Assembly (NCBI GenBank): GCA_038503065.1
Contig: JBCAMK010000006.1
Location: 434,001-498,000 of the forward strand
DNA: 64,000 bases
Source: Paragyromitra xinjiangensis
Lineage: Eukaryota; Ascomycota; Pezizomycetes; Pezizales; Discinaceae
Reading direction: 5' to 3'
In this document: positions 24,765 to 35,100 of the stretch, one piece after another
How positions within the stretch are numbered: the first letter of the stretch is position 1
Layout of the letters: every line of letters starts with the position of its first letter
Translations under genes and position numbers: made by a program
The notes under the pieces: model-generated
Database searches by the model: none
Told to the model about the DNA's origin: nothing
Seen by the model: the letters and a program-made list of their open reading frames with translations, nothing else

Positions 24765-25535
24765 ATGCCGCTTCCTATTGCTGAAGCGATTGGGCTAACT
24801 CTATCAGCCACCGGCCTGGCCATTGTGCCAGCTATTGCTGGAGGAAAACTTTGGCTGCAGCGCCACAGGTACGATTACGAGGATGACTTTGCCGACATAA
24901 AGTTACGGATCGAGTTGTTGGTGATGGAGAACGAAGTTTTGGCTGAGGATACCCTCTTCAGCCGCGATACGGAAAACCTCCCGCTGAATGCAGAAACGAC
25001 TGCCATCGTTAAGTTTAAACGGGGGAGGGTGACGCTGGATCGAGCCATAGGGCTTTGCGAGAGTTATGCGGAGCTAGAAGAGAAGGATAAGAAGGCTTGG
25101 GAGAAACACAATGCCGAATCACTCCTGGCATTAGTAGTCGAGATGGAAAAGGACCTGCACTTTGTGCGCCGTTTTTACGATCTGCGTTTTAAGGTGGAGG
25201 CGATAAGACGTTGGGAGGTGATGGAAGTGTCCCTGGGCAGTGAGAATAGAGATGTTGAAGTGGAGGAGATAGAGGAGGGTAGTGAAGAGGAGGACGAGGC
25301 GGATGGGGGACTTCAGAGTGGTGGAGAAGAGGGGAGTGAAGTGGGTGGGGGGAATAAAAGCGGTGGAAAAGAAGAGGGCGGGGCAGACGAGAGAGATGGG
25401 AGTGGGGGAAAAGAAGGGAGTGAGATGGAGGGGAGGGGTCAGTGTGACGGAGATACCACCACTATTCTCTATTTTTCTATGTTTATCGTGTTACTTTCTA
25501 TGTTTGCTTCCCGGCGTGGTGTAGGCTCGTTGTAG
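24765..25535 (+). CDS. Possible HeLo-like protein with Gly/Glu-rich tract and C-terminal membrane segment
   Basis: Single-exon frame of 256 residues from the ATG at 24765. Residues 1-150 are hydrophobic then helical (IGLTLSATGLAIVPAIAGG, then DYEDDFADIKLRIELL). This resembles the start of fungal HeLo-type signalling domains, but similarity is weak and from memory. Residues about 160-225 are a low-complexity acidic Gly/Glu/Ser tract with repeats such as GGEEGSEVGGG and SGGKEGS, encoded by an almost pure purine strand (about 25250-25440). The last 25 residues contain a hydrophobic helix (ILYFSMFIVLLSMF) followed by Arg-Arg, a plausible tail anchor. Alternatives: a lineage-specific membrane protein or a truncated NLR N-terminus. 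Confidence 0.5.
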   Translation: MPLPIAEAIGLTLSATGLAIVPAIAGGKLWLQRHRYDYEDDFADIKLRIELLVMENEVLAEDTLFSRDTENLPLNAETTAIVKFKRGRVTLDRAIGLCESYAELEEKDKKAWEKHNAESLLALVVEMEKDLHFVRRFYDLRFKVEAIRRWEVMEVSLGSENRDVEVEEIEEGSEEEDEADGGLQSGGEEGSEVGGGNKSGGKEEGGADERDGSGGKEGSEMEGRGQCDGDTTTILYFSMFIVLLSMFASRRGVGSL

Positions 25536-25743
25536 CTTTAACTAGCCTATTTCTTTTCGCGGAAATTTCTCATAAATGGATTCCTAGATCATTGGTTTTT
25601 TCCTCTTGTCAGTATAGTCCTGTTCCATGGCCCATTAAACCTTTCCCACTATCAAACCCAGTCACTAACAAACTGTAGCCGTAGTTTTTTCAGGAGACAA
25701 TCAAGGGAAGGGTGAGGTTTTATTTAGTACGTCAATCTTCGTA

Positions 25744-25940
25744 CAATGCCGTACGCGCTTAGTCATGGAACGAGTGATACTTTATGTATCTACAAACCGC
25801 ATAGCCACTGCTGCCCAGACAGTCTAGACTCTTCCTGCTCGATCTGATATCACTCTTGATTAGCATCGAAACCTCTCTTGCTGTTTTATAATTAGGCTCT
25901 GTCTATCTCATCGCGTTGCATGACTAAGCAACCGCCCCTG
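25744..25940 (+). mobile_element. MITE family GCTTAGTCATG, copy 1
   Basis: Inverted ends containing CGCTTAGTCATG (from 25755) and CATGACTAAGC (to 25929), with the outer end CCCCTG then TA (25941-25942). The interior matches copies 2-4 (GAGTGATACT, CTCTTGATT, GTTTTATAATTAGGCTC). The left outer end is diverged, so its exact start is uncertain. Confidence 0.65.
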
Positions 25941-26102
25941 TATCTTCTAATTACTATTCTCTAGCATCGTTATAATTATGTAGTCGTAGTATTGTCAGTT
26001 CGCCAGGAGAGCAAAGACTTTTGGAATACGGCTGCAGATTGCGTACAATTGTGAGTCGGCGCTGCACTGTCATCCTGAGTGTAAAATCAGGAGATTGTAC
26101 TA

Positions 26103-26336
26103 CGGGTGTAGGGGAAAGTCTGTCACCAGGTGGTGGTGCTAGCGGCGGTTCTTCCCTTCAACCTCAACACTCTGGGGCACTTCTTTCATTAAGTAACCTT
26201 TAATCTTCTCTATCTCTGAAGCTTCTCTACTTTTTGTAAGGTTGCTGTAGAATTTTGAGTCTTGAGTTGAGTTGGCGGCCAAGTTTCGCACTGCCAGCAC
26301 AGCCACCTGGTGACAGACTTTTGCCCACCCCCGAAG
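26103..26336. mobile_element. 234-bp MITE with AAAGTCTGTCACCAGGTGG ends
   Basis: Inverted repeats of about 38 bp with small indels. The shared core AAAGTCTGTCACCAGGTGG starts at 26115 and its complement ends near 26323. TA occurs at 26101-26102 and 26337-26338. No coding capacity of note. Confidence 0.65.
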
Positions 26337-26579
26337 TACTCACCGCGCTTCTAGCTCATGACTGCCTAGTTTTGTTTTGCGGCGAGAACCGTTATTAGGG
26401 CTAATGACCTTGGCTTACTCAGCCAGTACTACTTATTAGCAACCATTTCAACAATTCCCCGAATGCAATGAAGAGAGACGCACGTAGAATGAGTAAAAAT
26501 TTGCTGTTGGATTTAGTGAGAATTAAGCTAGCTAGTCACGGCTTCCCATTACCCCTAGCCTTAACTATGTAAATGAATT

Positions 26580-26609
26580 ACTACTACTACTACTACTACT
26601 ACTACTACC
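26580..26609. repeat. (ACT)n microsatellite
   Basis: About ten uninterrupted CTA/ACT trinucleotides. Confidence 0.95.
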
Positions 26610-26877
26610 AGCTTTAACCCCCAACATAATCACCATGGACGCAGCTATCAACCCACATTTCCCTGTTGAGGTGTCTTCCCTCAAATATTCGGTTATCATT
26701 CGGGGGTATTGCCGACGCAGTGGGCTGTTCATGCTTTTTCATGATTCTGGATAGCATATGTGATGAGTAAGCAATCAGCCCCAAACAGCGATCAAGTGAT
26801 TTTTCATGACTCCTCCCTGCTTCCCCATTCCAACTTACCAATCAGACCCATCCACCTCTGGGGAAGTGCTGCACTTG

Positions 26878-27007
26878 GCCTCGTTTGGGCTTGTATGTGT
26901 GGCCGGGAAAAATAACCAGTCATTAGTCTGGACACCTTTTAGGCATTTTATGCCTAGACCGATGACTGACAACTTTTTCCCGCCACGCATACAAGCCTAA
27001 ACGAGGC
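26878..27007. mobile_element. 130-bp fold-back element
   Basis: Almost the whole sequence is one imperfect hairpin. The left arm starts GCCTCGTTTGGGCTTGTATG and the right arm is its complement with few mismatches. The arms meet around a TAGGCATTTTATGCCTA centre. TA follows on the right (27008-27009), but the left flank reads TG, so the duplication is not preserved or the left edge has mutated. Confidence 0.7.
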
Positions 27008-27410
27008 TACGCTGCGCCAATCCTCGCGTTCTCCTTCCGCTCATCTCGCAGCTGCGTATGAAACTCTAGGGTTATTGTATTGCTATTGGTTCTGGGCGGT
27101 ATTTCGGCTTAGTGCACAATTTACTAAAAATAGTTTAAAATTTACGGCTAACCCTTTCGTTCCTCAGCCCCATACGCCAGTGATTATCGTTATACCCTGT
27201 GCAAGAAGTGTTGGGTGCATTTGTCCATGCAACTTCCATATATTAATTTTGTGATGTGCTTCCATGCACGTGGTAATTTAGTTAGCCTGGACCAAAGAAT
27301 GCGCTATAATCTTGTATTTATGTTGCTCTCCTTGCACTTGCTTCCTTACCTAGTCTCTTATCGAATAAAGTTTTGTCAATGATTAAGAATCATAAGACAT
27401 TCCTCTCAAC

Positions 27411-27659
27411 ATGGCCGATCGAGATATTGAGAACGCGGCAAAGTTGCGGTTGGTCATGGACTCTCACGAAATGCAGCAACCTAGGTCTAGCGTCCTCGTA
27501 GCCAATAACATTCTCCGCGAAAACCAGCGCACAGCCTTGGTCACCCACCTATTGCAACACAAGTATATCCGATCTTGGACTGTACAGGTGCAGGCGCTTA
27601 GTCATGCAATGAGTGATACTCCATGCATCCACAAAACATACAGCCTCATTGCTGCCTAA
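27411..27659 (+). other. Short frame running into a MITE
   Basis: From an ATG at 27411, 58 codons of non-repeat sequence run into the MITE at 27585 and end inside it, so the last 25 residues are transposon-derived. The same tail (SHAMSDTP, HKTYSL) is encoded in the reversed copy 4. The N-terminal part is not recognised. It may be a gene fragment truncated by insertion or only a chance frame. Confidence 0.3.
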
Positions 27660-27797
27660 GCAGTTTAAGCTCAGAGAGCTCCTCTCTACTTACTTTGTAT
27701 CGCTCTTGATTGATTACTACGAAATATCTCTTGCGGTTGTCTTATAATTAGAGTCCGTTCATCTCACCGTATTGCATGACTAAGCAACGACCCCCTG
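27585..27797 (+). mobile_element. MITE family GCTTAGTCATG, copy 2 (213 bp)
   Basis: Best preserved copy: TA at 27583-27584 and 27798-27799. The left end is CAGGTGCAGGCGCTTAGTCA; the right end is TTGCATGACTAAGC then ACGACCCCCTG. The interior matches copies 3 and 4 closely. CAGG/CCTG ends next to TA fit a mariner/pogo-type non-autonomous element. Confidence 0.82.
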
Positions 27798-27984
27798 TAC
27801 TCTACTGCAGCACATGGTGGATGTCGTGCATATCCCTTAGCCCGATCACCTGCATATGCAGGAACCAGCATATTTCATGTGATCCAACCTTTGTGAGGCT
27901 CTGCGGATGTGCTGCGCAAACCTTACATTGATCATTTTGCAGCCGAACCTTATTTCCACCTCACTTACCGGGATCAACTAGGTA

Positions 27985-28436
27985 CATGTACAAGGCTCAG
28001 GCATAAAGTGAGCGAACGGGCATGGGTCTGCAGCAAAAGTAGGCGAGGGTGATCTTAACTCACCACCAAACATCGAGGAGAACAAGTCAAGTGGCTCCTT
28101 CCACACCCCAATACTGCTAACTAAGAAAAAACCGATAGAAAACTTACTGCTTAGTATTAACACACCATGAATGGACTCAGAGGGAAGCAGGGAAAAAAGG
28201 CTACAGTTTTCATCCTATTGTTGTGATTATCCTTTAGTAAATCTCAAAGTGCTCACTGTGGTTGAGTGACTCGGCCACGAAGGCAAAGTCACTGTGCCAC
28301 TTGTGGCTCAAGATCTGCATGTCTCAACAGAAAATGTTGATTGCAACTGTTCACTATTATTGGCCGTCCTTATGCTATCCAGTCCTGCATGCCGACCCCT
28401 AACGTTCGGTGACTTTATGCCTGAGCCTTGTAACAG
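27985..28436. mobile_element. 452-bp MITE with ACAAGGCTCAGGCATAAAGT ends
   Basis: The sequence ACAAGGCTCAGGCATAAAGT near the left end recurs as its complement near the right end. The inverted repeats extend about 38 bp with minor differences. TA at 27983-27984 and 28437-28438. The interior has no convincing transposase frame. Confidence 0.72.
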
Positions 28437-28439
28437 TAC

Positions 28440-28951
28440 CGCCATCCTGGCACAAAGACCTTGTTGGTGAGGAATAACAGGGATCCTTTCAGCTTAACCG
28501 ACAAGAGTATTGCTACCCTGACCCGAGTACATGTAGGTACGGCTCATACCGGTTCTACCACAACCACCAGAATACCAAGTTAGAACTTAAAACACGCTTG
28601 AGCGTGCACACAAGGGCAAGCTTATTCATTCTTCCAGGAACTACCTACCGGTGCGGCTATCCTCCACAAGGGTTGTTTATGGGGAGCACAGTATCACAGC
28701 CACAATTTTATAATTTCGCTACTGGTCGCACGACCGGTCTATAGTTAAATATTCAATCTTTAGTTTTAATCTTTAATTTTGGGACCTAGTATAGAAGAAA
28801 GTGAGGCTCCTTGAGGCTCTGCCCATGTTGACTAAGCACCGATTCACAACCGCACTTCATTTCAACCTCTGTTGGCTGTCAACCTCAACCAACGACGTCA
28901 CCGCCCCTTCCTCTGTTTCATTCCTATCTCCGCCGTACAGAACTCTTAGAC
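28440..28951. other. Intergenic region
   Basis: No feature recognised; upstream region of the pseudogene at 28952. Confidence 0.4.
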
Positions 28952-30411
28952 ATGGCTTCTATCATCGGGTTTCATGGCTCTGCTCCATCTCGAGCTCACT
29001 ATTACTCCGCCCTTCCTACCAGTGCTGCTCGTCCTCTCCCCCGAAGGGCAGCCAGCAGCCCTTGCGCTACCGTCTCCTCACCCATCTCGCTTCTTCCAAA
29101 GCCCCAGACGCCTCCAAACCTTGCAACCACTCCATCCCCGATCGTTTCAGACTCTCCTGTCACCAATATCTTTCACACCGTTGACCTGTTTCTCTCTAAA
29201 CGCTCTTCTCCATCACACCCGGTACGGTTTACTAATATTCGCTACGAGGCATTTCTCTCCATCCGTGAACATATATACGCCCTCGCACTAGCTTCTATCG
29301 GCTCCGCAAAAGCAACAAAGTATATCTAGGCCCCTCTTCCTGTAACTTTCGTATCTATCTGAAATCTCCTCTTAGACTTTCTTATGACGGTTCTACCAAG
29401 AATCTTTCTATATCGTATCCCGGTCTTGAGCATGAAGTCGTTTCAGGATTCTCGGGACAAATCCCCAACATTCTGCAGTCTAATAAGAGAGCCTTTTTTG
29501 GTGATGTGTAGAGCAGCGATTCTACCCGCGGAATACCGTCCCTCAAATCAACTAGTTGGTACTCTTCGTAAGGACATCTCCTATTTCTTCGCTAGTACTA
29601 ACTTTGGGTCAAAATTTGGTGCCTATAGCGGTTGACCTTGTAGTTAAGGGCAAAAAGTTGAACCGTGAGCCAGACGGCTCCCTGTGCCTTACTGGAAATG
29701 TGTTTCCTTTCCTTGTGTGCGAAGTAGCCGACACTCAACCGATGAAAACACTATTTAAGAAAGCGTATGAATATACCCGCGGGAGTAAATTCGCGATACG
29801 TTTCGTTATTTTGATTAAGCTCGAGCGCACGAAACCCCCAAGGAATAAAAAGCGAAATCGTGGACCTGTCCACGAGAGTGATAACGATCGAGGCCGGGAA
29901 GCAGCTATTGAAGGGGGCAATGATGAAAGTGTTCATCAAGATGATGAAGGTGCAACCGAAGATGGACCTCCTATGGTTAGCCCCGGGAAGTACTCTCGTG
30001 GGGTTTTCTGGGTATATACCTATGTTATTGTTCCCAGTCCCAACAACCCCAATCGTCAATCCGCAAGAGTGGTCTGCATTGAAGATGAGCAGGTACTGGC
30101 CACCTCTCCCTCCCGTCCGCCATTCCTGACCACAGCTTCTGACATCACGATAGGAGTTCTACCCTAATCATACTACTTCGGCACTTACTTTGACCTGGTC
30201 GTCTATTCTCTGCGCCGGAGCAGTCCCCTAACATGTTGCCGGCAGATCAATTTCGATCCCGTACTCACATCTAGGAGATTTGCTGAAAGAATTATTACAG
30301 CCTAAGGCCCCAGATTTCGATTCTGGGCAGGGCCTCGAATGTCTACCAGTCTCGTCAGTTGAGGACTCTTCTGAGTCGGAGCACTCGAAGCAGTCCTTGC
30401 CGGACGATTAG
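28952..30411 (+). pseudogene. PD-(D/E)XK-like paralog A, inactivated by two stop codons
   Basis: Four exons can be read by comparison with paralog B: 28952-29319, 29376-29554, 29629-30092, 30154-30411. Introns are 56, 74 and 61 nt. The second carries a perfect TACTAAC branch site and the donor form GTTGGT, like B (GTCGGT). All junction phases match B. The frame holds TAG at 29509-29511, where B has a Trp codon, and TAA at 30229-30231, where B has Glu. The remaining sequence keeps the family core (REPDG, FPFLVCEVADTQ, FKKAYEY, VYTY, CIEDEQ, EFYP). Exon 1 is longer than in B and Pro/Ser-rich. Unless the stops are read through, no full product is made. Confidence 0.72.
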
Positions 30412-31934
30412 TAGTTGATCCAACCTATACTGGTAGGAGCTAGCGGTTTCACGTTTAGCACGGTATTGTATAGACGTGTCAAAAAAATAACAAAACGGCG
30501 GTTCTTGGCGCACTTCAAGACACCCCCGAGCCAACAAACGATTAAATATTGCACAACTAAAATAAAAATAGAAAAGTAAGAGTAATAAACAGATTCTCTG
30601 ACAACTGAAGTGCAAACTACCACCTAGTATGACTGCCTTTATTTTTAATATGGCGCACGCGCCCTGAACTGTTGACTAATAAATTTGAGGGGTGGAACAC
30701 CACCAGCATGCCAAGAAGGCCGGAAAAAATGCCGAGACTCGAGTGATTTTTCTTGATTCTAACTTCCTCCACTGCGCTGAAGCACATATATCACTATCTC
30801 TCCACTACCACTGGCTCTATGAACCTGGTACTTCAAATATAAGCTCTCGGGTGGTATTAGAATCAATATATCGCACCGCTTGCAATTCTAGGGGGGCCAA
30901 ATTTCCGACTTTCTAAGTATTGTGAATACAGCGGGTATAACAAACTTAAGTACATCAGTACAACTAGGTGTAGGTGTACTAGGCTCGGATTCAATTGAGC
31001 AAATGCCAGGCACAACAGGAGGATATATCACCAAATGTGCCTACCGGAGCCCCCATAGGATCCGAGCCTGCTGGGCCTGACGAGTATTCACCTCCAAGCG
31101 CAAATACGAAACTAGTCATGTCGCGCTCGGGTCACACTTATTAGGGCACTTGTAACTCGTTCAATTCTATTTCTACCAAATCGTGCTGCTTATGTACATG
31201 GAAACCCCCGCCTCCAAATCAACCGCTTGCCCACCTCCACATCGACTCCCCGAGCAACCTCCGAGTCAACCGCTCGCCCGCCTCCAAGTCGACAACTGAA
31301 TCAACTCCTGGGTTGACTCCATAGGACAGCATATCAACACAGTCGATTGATGGATATGAGTTGGGATAAGAGTGGGTCCTCGGGGAAGTGCATAGAACGG
31401 GAAATGCCACCGTCGTGGTGTTGCCCGCCATCTTCACATCTTAACAAAGAGCGGAGTGCCCGCATGAGAGTTCTTGCATAAGGGAGTATTGAATTGTTGA
31501 TAAACAATAACCGTCCAGCTGCGTCCGTACGTCTAGTACGCCCATACGTTCGCTCTATTGCTCGCCCCAGCACATTCGTACGCCTAGCACGCCATCCGAT
31601 CGCTCTCTTGCGCGCCCCAGTGCGTCTATACGCCCACCCCTATGCACCTGTATACGTTCTCCTAGCTGCAAATTCAGCCAAGCCGAAACCCTAACCCTTG
31701 GTTACTCGACCTCACACCCGCCTTCCGCCAGCAATTCCCTTAAATCACACATCTCCCACCTCTCTACCTCTCGCTCGCCCCACCTCTCCAATCCCCTCTC
31801 TTACCCATCAATTGACCGTGCTGTGCTGCCGCACGAACCCCGGCCGAACCCCGGCCGAACCTTATCTCCACCTCGCTTATTAACATCAACCACCACTGCC
31901 CAATACTTGTATTCCACGCTCCAAACAGCTATCA
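30412..31934. other. Intergenic region between the two paralogs
   Basis: Holds the roughly 49-bp tandem repeat at 31525-31620 and imperfect repeats of CGCCTCCAARTC near 31208-31300. No gene called. Confidence 0.45.
31525..31620. repeat. Two imperfect copies of a 48-49 bp tandem repeat
   Basis: Both copies contain CGTACG(T/C)CTAG(T/C)ACGCC, TCGCTCT and CGCCCCAG in the same order. They lie about 310 bp upstream of the ATG of paralog B. Confidence 0.6.
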
Positions 31935-33290
31935 ATGGATCCTATCCTCAAGCTTCACAAGTCCATCCGTTCCGGTGCTTGCTACTATTCGCGTTAGTCT
32001 CCCCTTTCCTACCCATCCTATCATTTCTAAGTCTAACACGAATATCAAACCGTAGCCTCGCCGCCCCCACCCACTTCAGACCCCCCCATAGCTACTCTCT
32101 TCCATATAATCGATGCCTTCCTCTCCGAGCGCTCACCCCCATCTCTCCCGCTCCGCCTTACCTCAATCCACTACGAAGCCTTCCTCTCAATCCGCAACTA
32201 CATTCACAACACCCTTGCCTTTTCTACCAGCTTCGCAAAAACAGCAAGGTACACCCACACCCACCTTACACTCCCCACACCCCACTAACACCCCAGACTC
32301 AACTACAACGGCCGCAGAAACACCCTATTCATATCCCGGCCCGGCCTCTCCCACGCCCTAGTCTCCAACTTCGTACGGGAATCCCTCACAACCCTAACCT
32401 CAAACAACCGCACTTTCTTCGGTACCGTATGGGCGAACGATCCTACTCGCACTATTGACTCGTCTTTATCCAGTCGGTACTGCACACCTCCTCTCTTTCT
32501 AGAACTAACTTGGATTTTGTCTAGCGGTTGAACTCACACTCAACGGGAAGAAAATGATCCGCGAACCAGACTGTGCCCTGCGCCTCTCCGGAAATGTATT
32601 CCCGTTCCTAGTGTGTGAAGTAGCCGATACCCAACCAATCAAACCGCTGTTTAGAAAGGCGTATGAATATATCTCTGGCAGTAAAGGCGCGATACGGTTC
32701 GTTATATTTGTCAAGCTCGAGCGCGCACCTCCGGAGAACACACTTACCCTCGAGTCCAATGGCATCGATCACATCCTAGAAGCTACAGAAAGTAGCCCCG
32801 GGGGTTCTCACATACCCGAAGCTGAATCACCCATAACCAGCTTGACACAGATCTCTCGCGGGGTGTTCTCGGTCTACACCTACGCACTTCCCACCTCCGT
32901 CCTACCCCAGCCTGTGGCCGTAATCTGTATTGAAGACGAACAGGTACCCCCTTACCTTTACCCTTCTCCCCGGTTCTCTCATGCAGCTAACACGCGTAGG
33001 AGTTCTACCCCACACCTACTACATCAACACTCGAGTTAACATGGCCTCAGATCCTCCGCGCCGGGACTGTCCCAGAGCATGTGGCGGATAAAGTAGTTGA
33101 TATTCCGTATTCGCGGCTAGGAGACGTGTTGGTGGGATTATTGCGGGAGAAGATTGAGGATTTTGATTCTGGGGCGGATTTGGATTGTTGGTCGTGTAGC
33201 GAGGAGGGGTATGTGGAGGTTGGTGGGGGGTTTAGAGGAGTTGCATGTGGTGGTGGTATGGTGGTGAGGTCCTTAGGTTCTATGAGGTAG
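31935..33290 (+). CDS. PD-(D/E)XK-like protein, paralog B (five exons, intact)
   Basis: Exons 31935-31992, 32056-32248, 32297-32472, 32525-32943, 33000-33290. Introns are 48-63 nt with CTAAC-type branch sites and YAG acceptors, and all phases are consistent, giving 378 residues. The core REPD (Asp158) followed 16 residues later by Glu174 in VCEVADTQ, then FRKAYEY and IRFVIFVKLE, resembles the beta-strand layout of the PD-(D/E)XK nuclease superfamily. The usual Lys after the Glu is replaced (EVAD), so activity is uncertain. No signal peptide. The C-terminus is Gly-rich. Exon 1 is separated from the rest by an intron that removes stops; without it the gene would look broken. Biological role unknown; families with this layout are common in fungal genomes. 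Confidence 0.65.
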
Positions 33291-34505
33291 ATTTTGTGGA
33301 GACAGCTTCACCGGATTGCATATTGGTCGCCCGGAGTAACCCCCCAAGCTTGAATCTCCACTAAATATAGTCTGCAAAAGGGCTGAAATAGTAGAGGAGG
33401 GTAGTTGATGGGCATTGGGTACATGAGGGTGTGCTAGGAAGTGAGGTGCTAGTATCTTCGCTGACGTAGTTTTGCTGAGATCGAGTGAGAATTCATGAAT
33501 AGGGTTCATAATTATGATACCTGTGTTGACCTGAGTAACTGTTCTAGTTACGGGCGGTAGGGTAATCTTAGTCTTTCAACGAGGGTGATGAGAGGAATAA
33601 ATGAATTGTAGTCAATTAAGCTTGGCTTGGCTTTGTTTTCTCTCCCTTCTCATGTTCCGTTGTGCGATTTTCTCCGCGTATACGTGCCTAGAAGTCCTAC
33701 AGGAATATTTTGGTGTCGGTAGACAACAGGATGCAGAAAGGACGCAGTAATGCTATTGTAATAATCTCCACGTGAAGAACGTGGAGTCATCAGACCAGCC
33801 AAAACACCGCTAGGGTTGCAACTGCTCAGTCACGTTCCAGAAATCTTTACACCCCTGTCCCTGAAAGTATTACAATTAAATAGTAGTAAATCAAGCAAAA
33901 GAACAGTAATTAAAAGAAGAAACATGGACGAATATTGTACACTAAATAACATTCAACCCACAGTATGATCACCTTGTGCAGAAACTACGGCTACAATTCG
34001 CTGGTGGCTGAGCTCCGTAGCAAGGAGGACGCGAAGCCTTTTGGAACGAAACTACTCACGACAGGGTGGCCTACTCCCCTAAATGTGGTGAGGGGAAAAT
34101 AGTTAATTTGTAGTGAATAGGGTTGCTTAGGATATTTCTTCTCATTCTAGCTCTGGTATGTATGATTGATGGGATGTGCCCGTTACAACGGCAATATTTG
34201 TGATGTAGAGTTTTTACATTTATTGACGTAACGAAATATAGGAAACATCTCCCTGTATAAAGTGTTATTTCATCTCCCAAGCTTTCGTTCAAATTCGTCG
34301 CCTTAGTTTCCTCTTGACTGAATATGGAATATACCGAGTATCGCTAGTGCTAGCAGCATCAGGAAGCTCACTATCGCGATGTGTGACATTGATTAATACC
34401 GGTGAACCGAGTGATATTCTGTGTCTGGGTAATATATCAAAAGAAGCAAAAAGGTCACAGTCAGGTTTTTCTGTTGACCTTAACCCAGTGCGTGAAAATC
34501 TCTCT
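33291..34505. other. Intergenic region
   Basis: One perfect 8-bp hairpin (CTCCACGT and ACGTGGAG around a 4-nt loop, near 33767-33787). No gene recognised. Confidence 0.45.
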
Positions 34506-34578
34506 ACCCTGGGAGGGAATCGAACCTGCGTCCCCCCGGCCCCTCTGGGCGACACAGTAGCCGTTAAGCTACCATGGC
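34506..34578 (-). ncRNA. tRNA-like sequence (tRNA pseudogene or tRNA-derived SINE head)
   Basis: On the minus strand the 73-nt stretch starts GCCATGG and ends CCAGGGT. These pair at six of seven acceptor positions if a G-U is allowed. It contains an A-box (TAGCTTAACGG) and a perfect B-box (GGTTCGATTCC), the internal Pol III promoter elements. The anticodon arm and T-stem do not fold properly, and I cannot assign an anticodon. It is therefore either a decayed tRNA gene or the head of a tRNA-derived SINE running toward lower coordinates. Confidence 0.5.
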
Positions 34579-34666
34579 TGATGATAGTATTGCGCCGAAA
34601 CAGGTCTTACGGCACACCCCTGTGCCCTTCTATGGTGCGTCGATAAGATCGATCAGTCATACTAGG

Positions 34667-35100
34667 GCAAATGTTTAATCTACCATGGACGGGTAAGGCC
34701 TGGTTTAACAACGCCCTTCGGGTTTAATCTACCTCAAAGCTCGCTCTTTTTTTCCTATGTACCGTGACCTCTACCCACATTCTTGGCTACTATAACTTCC
34801 TCCCAGACTCTAGCTAGAGGCACATCATTTGCAAGATTGTCAGGCTGTCTATAGCATATACATGAAGCGCAGCAGAAGGGCAGCCTCACTTTTGTGCTCT
34901 GCTGCTGGTAGGAGATAAATTGCACCCCTAGATACAAAATCTCATTGGAAAGGAACCCGGGCCGCTTGTTTTATGGATGGCAGCCATGATAGGAAGTGAT
35001 AAATTGTGTTGAAAAGAGATACAGTTTCATGGGGGTAAATTAAACCCGAAGAGTAGATTAAACTAGATCTTATCCGTTAAGGGTAAATAAAACCTTTGCT
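34667..35100. mobile_element. 434-bp short member of element family B
   Basis: Imperfect inverted ends of about 45 bp (GCAAATGTTTAATCTACC at left; the complement of GCAAAGGTTTTATTTACC at right), each with internal GTTTAATYTACC sub-repeats. The left 100 bp matches the end at 50372 and the right 330 bp matches 46462-46800 in reverse, so this is an internally deleted copy of the larger element. Target duplication not clear. Confidence 0.65.

Noticed and set aside
30960..31075. Possible short inverted repeat (AGGCTCGGAT ends)
   Set aside because: Only 10 bp match at the ends, with weak inner similarity and no target duplication.
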